Shown here: positions 34,247-40,226 of the stretch, in pieces
Position numbering within the stretch: position 1 is the first letter of the stretch
How the letters are laid out: each line of letters starts with the position of its first letter
NCBI GenBank assembly: GCA_018399995.1
Contig: JAGYMU010000010.1
Coordinates: 1-40,226, forward strand
From: Halanaerobiales bacterium
Lineage (GTDB): Bacteria; Bacillota; Halanaerobiia; Halanaerobiales; M55B127
DNA length: 40,226 nt
Direction of reading: 5' to 3'
Notes under the pieces: model-generated
The model's input: the letters and a program-made list of their open reading frames with translations, nothing else
Databases searched by the model: none
Told to the model about the DNA's origin: nothing
Translations under genes and position numbers: made by a program

Positions 34247-34335
34247 CAAAATCTCGCACTAACACTCTGTTAGTCTCGGTGCGCCTATAAATATGGTAAA
34301 AAGGGTTATTGGAGATATTCCAATAGCTCTTTTTT
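34247..34335 (+). ncRNA. Candidate stand-alone small structured RNA (~90 nt)
   Basis: Between a promoter-like pair and a strong intrinsic terminator lies a compact fold. The outer stem pairs CGCAC with GTGCG (34255-34259 with 34279-34283), and the inner stem pairs CTAACA with TGTTAG (34259-34264 with 34268-34273, one base shared between alternatives), with an asymmetric TCTCG bulge on the 3' side. No gene follows on this strand for 2 kb, so it is not an obvious leader or riboswitch. The upstream CAAAAGAGC (34215-34223) could pair with the 3' side of the terminator (GCTCTTTT). I recognise no known RNA family. Confidence 0.4.
34303..34335 (+). terminator. Strong rho-independent terminator of the orphan RNA
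   Basis: GGGTTATTGGA (34303-34313) pairs with TCCAATAGCTC (34319-34329) through 11 bp (two G-U) around a 5-nt loop, followed by six T (34330-34335). It lies 170 nt beyond glnA, too far to be its only terminator. Confidence 0.85.
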
Positions 34336-34611
34336 GTATAATTTAAAATTTTGTGATCTTTTTTAACATTTTTTTCTGCTGTTTATAAGAATGGATTCAA
34401 ATTTCTCTTCTAATTTCTTTTTTTGCCTGCAATATTTTTCTGATAATTGCAGCCAGATTTCCAGTACATTTATGGGGATGTAGATTTCGTTTTAAATTGT
34501 AAACTTATCCTGGTGTAACAAACCTCAAATATAGCTTATCTATCTTAGATAAAAAAATTGCTTTGAGCCTCCTTTAAATTTTGCCTGCTATCTTTTAAAT
34601 TTAAGAGGCAA
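34336..34611. other. Intergenic sequence with a possible gene fragment
   Basis: No complete gene. On the minus strand about 41 sense codons with protein-like character (IPINVLEIWLQLSEKY and KKLEEKFESILINSRKK) end at a stop at 34363-34365, but a stop precedes them and there is no start codon, so this may be the tail of a lost gene. An inverted repeat CTGCAAT/ATTGCAG also lies here (around 34430-34455). Confidence 0.3.
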
Positions 34612-34618
34612 TGCAATA

Positions 34619-34650
34619 AAAAGGCTCCCATAAATACATAGGAACCTTTT
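34619..34650 (-). terminator. Rho-independent terminator after the VOC gene
   Basis: On the minus strand AAAAGGTTCC pairs with GGAGCCTTTT (34641-34650 with 34619-34628, one G-U), followed by further T residues. It lies 22 nt past the stop of the VOC family gene. Confidence 0.8.
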
Positions 34651-34671
34651 AAAAATTGTCTTTCTTATACC

Positions 34672-35040
34672 TTAATTAAATTGAAAGAGACCAATCATCA
34701 CTCCATCTGGATCTTCTATATTAATGAATCTTCCGTCTTTAATCATCACGGGGCCTTCTTTTATCTCAATATTTTTATCTTTTAAAAAATCAATTGTTAC
34801 ATCTAAATCCTCAACCTCAAAACCCATCTTAATTTTTGATTCCTTTTCTTTGCAAGAATTTTTATGGTTTTTATAGGTGATTAACTCCAGTTCATAGCCT
34901 TTGCCATCTTCTAAGAATATGATCTCAACTCCCTCTCTGGGTGAAAATCTCCGGGAAAGCTTTAAATTTAATATATCTTTATAAAAGTCAAAGGATTTAT
35001 CAATATCAGAAACTTCAATAGTATTGAAAATAAAATCCAT
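34672..35040 (-). CDS. VOC (glyoxalase/bleomycin-resistance fold) protein
   Basis: A 122-residue VOC protein with the two beta-alpha-beta-beta-beta modules: FIFNTIEVSDIDKSFDFYKDILNL at the N-terminus and the closing INIEDPDGVMIGLFQF. GYELELITY (residues ~49-57) and the late Asp-Pro-Asp-Gly segment are at the usual positions of metal-ligand and loop residues. Related proteins include lactoylglutathione lyase-like enzymes; the substrate is unknown. Clear AGGAGGG ribosome site. It lies 62 nt downstream of the EamA gene. Confidence 0.88.
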   Translation of the reverse strand: MDFIFNTIEVSDIDKSFDFYKDILNLKLSRRFSPREGVEIIFLEDGKGYELELITYKNHKNSCKEKESKIKMGFEVEDLDVTIDFLKDKNIEIKEGPVMIKDGRFINIEDPDGVMIGLFQFN

Positions 35041-35102
35041 AAATATTCATTCCCTCCTATATCATTTATAATAATTAATATAAAACTCTAAACTTTTTTA
35101 AA

Positions 35103-36008
35103 TTAAACCCTGGTTTTTTCAGATACTTTCTGTATTTTCTTTTCGGTTATAGTAACTAAAACTACAGATATCAAAATAAATACACTTCCTACAAAATGAT
35201 ACCAGGCTAAAAACTCATTTAGAATTACTATACCAACTATAAGGCTGGTAATCGGTTCAAAAGTACTGAGTATAGAAGCAGCTGTTGCAGTAATATATTT
35301 TAAACCTATCTGAATGGAGACCATGCCGAAAATGTTACAAACTAATGCTACCATAACAGTGCTTAAGAGGCCTGTATAGTTGTATTCAAAACTTAAATTT
35401 CCAGAGATAAAAGTTAAGAAAAATACGATATAGGTATTAAATAAAGAGAGATAAAAGGTAATTACAAAACTATTCATGTATTTTATATTACTATTAGCTA
35501 CCGTCAGTATATAATACGCATAGAGAATACCTGAAATTAAAGCCAGCCAAAAACCTATCATGCTGATATTAGAAAATGAACCAAAACCAATTAAAAAATA
35601 TATCCCTATAATTGATAAAATAAGGGCTAAAACCTTTTTGGCAATAACTTTTTCTTTATATATAAATACTGAGGCAACCATTACTGCTACAGGATAAATG
35701 AAATGCAAAGTCATAGCCAGTCCGGTTGACATATATAAAAAAGAAATATAGAGAGTTATCAACATAATAGAATAACCAAAAAAACTCAATTTCAAAAGTG
35801 TTATATATTGAGCTTTAGTTGCTTTAATATCAATATTATATATCTTTATCAATATAAATAAGGCTACTGCCGCAAATAATGATCTGTATAGGGTAAAACT
35901 AAAGGGGTTAAATCCATTGGCATAAGCAACCTTAGCAAAAAAACCCTGAAAGCCAAAACTCATAGCTGCAAATATTGTTAGTATAATTCCTTTTGTTTTA
36001 TTCATCAT
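35103..36008 (-). CDS. EamA/DMT family transporter
   Basis: A 301-residue exporter of the drug/metabolite superfamily with ten hydrophobic helices in two EamA repeats. The first repeat starts GIILTIFAAMSFGFQGFFAKVAY and contains LYRSLFAAVALF; the second starts near residue 155 and contains ILSTFEPITSLIVGIVILNE, the typical second-repeat signature. The C-terminus is basic. The substrate cannot be inferred; many relatives export amino acids or nucleosides. The start is ATG-ATG behind AGGTGAAC, so it is uncertain by one codon. Confidence 0.9.
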   Translation of the reverse strand: MMNKTKGIILTIFAAMSFGFQGFFAKVAYANGFNPFSFTLYRSLFAAVALFILIKIYNIDIKATKAQYITLLKLSFFGYSIMLITLYISFLYMSTGLAMTLHFIYPVAVMVASVFIYKEKVIAKKVLALILSIIGIYFLIGFGSFSNISMIGFWLALISGILYAYYILTVANSNIKYMNSFVITFYLSLFNTYIVFFLTFISGNLSFEYNYTGLLSTVMVALVCNIFGMVSIQIGLKYITATAASILSTFEPITSLIVGIVILNEFLAWYHFVGSVFILISVVLVTITEKKIQKVSEKTRV

Positions 36009-36492
36009 ATGTTCACCTATGTTTTAAATAATAAATTTAATGTAAAATCAATGCTTATCTGTTATTTAGCTTCAGTTAAAACAAATCCACTTTATTTGCA
36101 TAAACTGAGATAAATTAAATAATCGCGATTATATCTTTCACTGTTTTTAATTCTCCAAGAATTAATTTAATCCTTTAAATAATTTTCAATTAATCACATT
36201 TATAAATGATATATTATATAAAAAAGAGCTCAACCCTGCTCATTGAGATATTTTTATAAAACCAATAAATAATTTTATCTAAAAAACAGCCTCTTTCTTT
36301 AACAGAAATATATTTTAATATGAATATATTCTAAAACATTTCAAAGATTAAGTACATAAAATAAAAAAAACCTACTTTGTGGTATAATGCTTATCTAGAA
36401 AAACCTTTTAAAATATTTTTAGACAACAATCTTTTATATAATCTTATCTGACAGTAAAAAAGTTTGCATTGATATTTGCTCTTATCTTAAAC
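36009..36492. other. Long AT-rich intergenic gap
   Basis: Nearly 500 bases with stops in every frame. Visible items are a short inverted repeat CTCAA/TTGAG flanked by T-runs on both sides near 36220-36260 (possibly a weak bidirectional terminator), and TATAAT (36383-36388) preceded by TGG, an extended -10 on the plus strand with no good -35. No gene was found. The region may be the relic of a lost element. Confidence 0.45.
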
Positions 36493-36521
36493 TTGACATC
36501 AATTAAGTTAAATATTATAAC
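36493..36521 (+). promoter_or_regulatory. Sigma-A promoter of the TetR pseudogene
   Basis: TTGACA (36493-36498), a 17-bp spacer and TATAAC (36516-36521), about 30 bp before the TetR reading frame. Strong match; apparently still intact although the gene behind it is broken. Confidence 0.75.
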
Positions 36522-36547
36522 GAACATGGATTCATAAAAAGCAAGGA

Positions 36548-37105
36548 TTGTTAACCGTACCCAAAGTTATTAAGAATTTAAAAGAAAAAATTACGAGATC
36601 AGCTTTTCAATTATTTGCCGACAAAGACTATAATGATGTGAATATGAAAGATGAGGCTGATGATGCCGGTATAGCAGTGGGTACACTTTATAACTATTAC
36701 TCAAATAAGCAAGAGCTATTTTTAGTAATTTTTAAAGAATAGTTAAATCTTTTATATAATAAGCTGAATAGGGTCATAAATGAAGAAGATGATATCAATG
36801 AATTTGTTACATTAGTATATGATGAAATATTAAAAATTAATGGTTTTAGTGAAGAAATTTTGCGTTCCACTATCACAAAAAAACATAAAAGCCTTATCGT
36901 TGATACCTTAAAAGATAATCTAATTGTCACGATAAAAAATGTCCTTTCTGATAAAAAAGATAACACAGAATTTCTTAAAAGAGATGAAGATAGAACAATC
37001 CACTTAGTCCTCTTTTCCATAATATATCTGGTTAAAGATTTCCCAGAAGAAAGATAAGAAAACATCAAATTTATTAGTGATTTGATCAGTAAATTGTTGG
37101 AATAG
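36548..37105 (+). pseudogene. TetR family regulator with in-frame stop codons
   Basis: One frame of 185 sense codons encodes a TetR-type repressor. The N-terminal helix-turn-helix is clear (ITRSAFQLFADKDY, DEADDAGIAVGTLYNYYSNKQELF), and the C-terminal ligand domain continues in the same frame. Two in-frame stops interrupt it: TAG at 36740-36742 and TAA at 37055-37057, with the end at TAG 37103-37105. The start is also poor: TTG at 36548 lies right on AAGGA, and the expected position for the usual MPK-like start is GTA. No frameshift is needed. It stands 55 nt upstream of the decayed radical SAM gene, its probable former target. Confidence 0.85.
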
Positions 37106-37160
37106 GTTTTTTTTGCCTTTTTATAAATTAAGATTCATTAAAATATTAGGAGGTGTTTTT

Positions 37161-38377
37161 ATGGGTATTAATTTTGACTTTGCCAAAAAGTTTGCTGCTG
37201 AAAAACTAACAAAACAAATTTTTAATTACTTACAGAAAGATCCTGATAAAAATTTTGAAAAATACTCAACATCGCAGAGAAACTGGCTGGTCGTGAAAAC
37301 CATAAACAAGCAATTAGATTTATGAGAAAAAAATATCAAAAAAATCCAGTTATGAAAGAATATCTAAATAAGATCAATAATATCGCCCCCAGTTATAAAG
37401 ATGGTTTAATGATGAACTTTTTTTAAACGCTGTTTTATTTGGTATCCCCTATCAATATGAGGTCTCTGAAGAATTGGGTATCTACTTTATTGTACTTTCC
37501 GGAGGAGAACCTACTGTTTATCCTTATCTCTTTGATATCTTTGAAAAACATGATGATGTCGGCTTTATGATGTATACAAACGGTACGTTAATCGATGATG
37601 AATTCGCTGATAAATTATTAAAAATTGGTAATGTAACCCCGGCCATCAGTCTGGAGGGTTTCAAAGAAAAAACTGATCAGCGCAGGGGAAAAGGTGTCTT
37701 CGATAAGGTGATGTCTGCTATGGACAAACTTAAAAAAAGAGGGATCGTGTTTAAAACCAGTGTAACAGCCACCAATAATAATGTAGATGAATTATTCAGC
37801 GATGAATTTATTGATCTTATGATTGAAAAAGGTGCTATATACATGTGGTCCTTTCACTATATACCGATTGGCCGAAATCCCAATTTAGATTTGATGTTAA
37901 ACCCAGAACAAAGATATAAACTGGCTAAAAGGGTAAATGAGTTAAGAAATAGCAAGCCCCTTTTTGTCATGGATTTTTGGAATGATGGCACATATAGTCA
38001 GAGCTGCATCGCTGCTGGAAAAAGATACTTCCACATAAATGCGAAAGGAAAAGCTGAACCCTGTGCATTTGTACATTTTGCGGTTGATAATGTAAAAGAT
38101 AAATTATTAAGGAAAATTCTGCAAAATCCGCTGTTTAAATCATACAAAAAAAAGACAACCTTTCGATGAACACTTAATGTGCCTCTGTCCCATTATAGAT
38201 AATTCACAGGCATTAAGAAATATTATAAAGGAATCAAAGGCCCAACCCACCCATAAAGGTGCGGCAGATATTCTACAGGGAGATGTGGCTGAACATTTAG
38301 ATAATATATCACAAAAGTGGCATAAAATCTCTAAAGAAATTTATGATGATAGGATGAGCAGAAGAAGTAAAAATTAA
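37161..38377 (+). pseudogene. Radical SAM protein gene, frameshifted and lacking the cluster motif
   Basis: From ATG 37161 (AGGAGGTG upstream) the product reads MGINFDFAKKFAAEKL, then shifts frame near 37262 (A-run one base short), near 37421 (T-run one base short) and near 38150 (A-run one base long). Joined together they give a radical SAM protein with the SGGEPT motif, YTNGTLID, ISLEGF and a C-terminal Cys-rich part (SCIAAGKRYFHINAKG, PCAFVHFA, MCLCP). Between EVSEELG and IYFIVLSGGEP the segment that should hold CxxxCxxC is missing, at ~37472, probably about 50 residues. Without it no 4Fe-4S cluster for SAM could be bound. Confidence 0.87.
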
Positions 38378-38500
38378 AAAGTATACAATCGCCTTTATGT
38401 TCACTGCCTGCTATATTGCTTATACAAATAGCTAAAAGCAGATTTAAATTTCACTTTAAATAAATTCTGTCTATATAAATAAGCTTTGCTCTTTTATAAT

Positions 38501-38567
38501 CTAGCACTTAAAGGTTGAGATTATCTGATTTAAGTTACCTCTAAGTGCTAGTTTCTTTTTGTTTTAG
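38501..38567 (+). terminator. Terminator after the radical SAM pseudogene
   Basis: CTAGCACTTA (38501-38510) pairs perfectly with TAAGTGCTAG (38542-38551), extended after one mismatch by AGGT/ACCT, and is followed by TTTCTTTTTGTTTT. The loop is long (21 nt). The convergent proC gene ends at 38638 on the other strand, where the minus-strand side lacks a U-tract. Confidence 0.8.
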
Positions 38568-38637
38568 ATCACTAAACTGTTTAGTTGTTAAATTCTTCTT
38601 TGTTATCTTAATCATATTATTAAAAATAAGATATGAA

Positions 38638-39450
38638 TTAATTATCTATTGAATTCAATTCCTTAGATCTTAAAGCTGCCTCTTTTACAGCATCGATTAA
38701 AATACCCCTGATCCCATGTTTTTCTAATACCTCTATGCCCCTTATAGAAGTACCAGCAGGTGAGGTTACCATGTCTTTTAATAAACCAGGGTGATCTTGG
38801 GTTTCAAGCACCATTTTGGCCGAGCCCAGCATGGTTTGGGCGGTTAGCTGGATTGCCATCTCGCGTGAAATACCCGCTAATACTCCACCATCGGCAAGCG
38901 CCTCAATCATGATATAGATAAAGGCTGGTCCACTCCCACTTAATCCTGTAATCGCATCCATTAAATGTTCTTTAACCTCAACTACTTCACCAACCCCGTC
39001 AAGTATATTTTCAACCAATTTTACATCAGAATCGGTTGCATTTCGACCAGGCGCTACGGCTGATATGCCCGATTTAACCAAAACTGGAGTGTTGGGCATA
39101 ACTCGAATTGTTCTCACATCAAGAGGCAATTTTTCTTTAAGATGTGAGTTGCTGATCCCGGCTGCTATTGAAATAATCAATTTACCTTTGACGGCTTCAC
39201 TTATCTCTTCCAATACATGATCCATGACCTGGGGTTTAATGGCCAACAATACCGCATCAGCCTTTTGAACACCTTCCACATTGTTGTTGGTTGTTTTAAT
39301 ATTAAAATATTCTTCATTAATATCTGTGTTTTCTACCTTGATATCAGAACCAATGATTTCTTCTTGACTGTAAAGTCCAGAATTTAAAATTCCCTGAATA
39401 AGGGCTGTACCTATTTTCCCCAAACCTATTACACATAATTCCATTTTCAC
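38638..39450 (-). CDS. proC: Pyrroline-5-carboxylate reductase
   Basis: A 270-residue enzyme for the last step of proline synthesis (P5C to proline with NAD(P)H). The N-terminal Rossmann motif is GLGKIGTALIQGIL. LLAIKPQVM, IRVMPNTP, GLSGSGPAFIYIMIEALADGGVLAGI and the signature VTSPAGTSIRGIEVLE are all present. The length is normal. It begins 2 nt after the proA stop, so proA and proC are cotranscribed. proB is presumably upstream, outside the window. Confidence 0.97.
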   Translation of the reverse strand: MKMELCVIGLGKIGTALIQGILNSGLYSQEEIIGSDIKVENTDINEEYFNIKTTNNNVEGVQKADAVLLAIKPQVMDHVLEEISEAVKGKLIISIAAGISNSHLKEKLPLDVRTIRVMPNTPVLVKSGISAVAPGRNATDSDVKLVENILDGVGEVVEVKEHLMDAITGLSGSGPAFIYIMIEALADGGVLAGISREMAIQLTAQTMLGSAKMVLETQDHPGLLKDMVTSPAGTSIRGIEVLEKHGIRGILIDAVKEAALRSKELNSIDN

Positions 39451-39452
39451 AC

Positions 39453-40226
39453 CTACTTCCTGATTTGTCCCTGGCCATATATAACATACTTTATGGTCGT
39501 TAATTCATTTAATCCCATAGGACCTCTCGCGTGCATTTTTTGTGTGCTGATTCCTATTTCAGCCCCCAACCCAAACTGACTTCCATCTGTAAAGCGAGTA
39601 GAAGCATTCACATATACTGCAGCTGCATCTACGTTATTTAAAAATTTCTGGCTGTTTGTATAACTTTCTGTGACTATCGCTTCAGAATGCATGGTACCAT
39701 ATTTATTGATATGGTCAACTGCTTCTTGAACATTTTCAACTATTTTTAAAGAAATAATGTAGTCTAGATATTCTCTACCCCAGTCACTTTCTTCAGCCTC
39801 CTCGATTCGCTCATCATATTTTACTGCATTTTTATCTCCCCTGACTTCAACATCATATTCTGACAACCCATCTACAATTATAGGAATGAACTCTTCTGCA
39901 ATATTCTGATGGATAAGCAGGCTTTCTGCTGCATTACAAACTGCAGGGTGACTCGTTTTAGCGTTGATAATAATATCTTTCGCCTTATTTAAATCCCCAC
40001 TTTCATCTACAAAAATATGGCAGTTACCAACACCGGTTTGAATAACAGGCACCTTTGCTTCATTAACAACTCTATTAATCAAATCAGATCCACCTCTGGG
40101 AATTAATAAATCAAGATATTGACTGAGCTCTAACAACACCTTTACGGCCTCTCTATCAGTAGTTTGAATTAATTGAGTAGCACCGACCGGCAAACCGGCT
40201 TTTACTGTATTTTCTTTGATTATTTT
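39453..40226 (-). CDS. proA: Gamma-glutamyl phosphate reductase (3' part, cut by window edge)
   Basis: About 258 residues of the C-terminal part; the frame stays open to the last base, and the true start lies beyond 40226. The enzyme reduces gamma-glutamyl phosphate to glutamate semialdehyde. Visible features are LLIPRGGSDLI, the catalytic Cys in HPAVCNAAESLL, RFTDGSQFGLGAEIGISTQK and HARGPMGLNELTT, all diagnostic of ProA. An internal TTG (40193) is not the start. It directly precedes proC. Confidence 0.96.
   Translation of the reverse strand, partial: KIIKENTVKAGLPVGATQLIQTTDREAVKVLLELSQYLDLLIPRGGSDLINRVVNEAKVPVIQTGVGNCHIFVDESGDLNKAKDIIINAKTSHPAVCNAAESLLIHQNIAEEFIPIIVDGLSEYDVEVRGDKNAVKYDERIEEAEESDWGREYLDYIISLKIVENVQEAVDHINKYGTMHSEAIVTESYTNSQKFLNNVDAAAVYVNASTRFTDGSQFGLGAEIGISTQKMHARGPMGLNELTTIKYVIYGQGQIRK

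Noticed and set aside
34247-34335. Reading the structured element as a riboswitch or T-box leader
   Set aside because: No downstream gene on that strand for 2 kb, and none of the conserved T-box, glutamine or glycine riboswitch motifs are present.
36361-36480. TGG-TATAAT sequence suggestive of an insertion-sequence end or transposase promoter
   Set aside because: No terminal inverted repeats, target duplication or transposase frame could be found, so only the -10 is noted.
1-40226. CRISPR arrays, prophage genes and intact insertion sequences
   Set aside because: No regularly spaced repeats, phage structural genes or transposase frames were seen in either strand.

Overview
The window is an AT-rich bacterial chromosomal segment with dense, mostly minus-strand genes, Gram-positive style Shine-Dalgarno sites and textbook sigma-A promoters. 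It nevertheless encodes two outer-membrane TolC-type channel proteins. Low-GC Firmicute features plus an outer-membrane efflux system point to a diderm Firmicute, most likely Halanaerobiales; this is an inference from gene content, not from a database search. No CRISPR array, intact insertion sequence, phage gene or replication origin was seen.

Layout. 122-641: tmRNA (ssrA) followed by tRNA-Trp(CCA), both minus, behind a perfect TTGACA-17-TATAAT promoter. 773-5232: an S41 peptidase with a small membrane-anchored partner, a patatin-like lipase, a metallo-beta-lactamase fold hydrolase and a divergent peptide deformylase. 5262-7049: a decayed AAC(3)-type acetyltransferase gene translationally coupled to a hexapeptide O-acetyltransferase, and a remnant of a CPBP-like membrane protein. 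7050-11850: alpha/beta hydrolase, iron-sulfur flavoprotein, inorganic pyrophosphatase, two GNAT acetyltransferases, ribokinase and a hemolysin III-type membrane protein.

12184-15283: a self-contained YtrA-type operon (GntR repressor, ABC ATPase, ABC-2 permease, DUF4097 protein) with promoter, inverted-repeat operator and terminator all visible. 15311-16247: an alpha/beta hydrolase starting with TTG. 16590-24160: a seven-gene efflux operon (TolC-like, TolC-like, membrane fusion protein, MacB-type ATPase, MacB-type permease, response regulator, histidine kinase), with 10-bp direct repeats upstream as a likely response-regulator site. 24214-30394: small genes including a GIY-YIG protein, a HAD phosphatase, cobalamin adenosyltransferase next to a DUF71 PP-loop protein (probable B12 salvage), FMN/PPOX-type flavin proteins, a cupin with a 52-residue winged-helix-like protein upstream, and ribose-5-phosphate isomerase.

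30485-34130: a sigma-54 activator transcribed divergently from a glutamine synthetase gene that has a -24/-12 promoter. The activator ends in a winged helix, not a Fis-type helix-turn-helix. Downstream is a candidate stand-alone ~90-nt RNA with its own promoter and terminator. 34672-36008: a VOC protein and an EamA transporter. 36493-38377: a TetR gene and a radical SAM gene, both decayed; the radical SAM gene has lost the segment that should carry its iron-sulfur cysteine motif. 38638-40226: proline biosynthesis (proC and the 3' part of proA, cut by the window edge).

The most notable observations are the sigma-54/glutamine synthetase pair, the orphan RNA candidate, the tandem tolC efflux operon, the cobO-DUF71 pair, a flavoprotein gene whose only plausible start is ATC, and four separate decaying genes.
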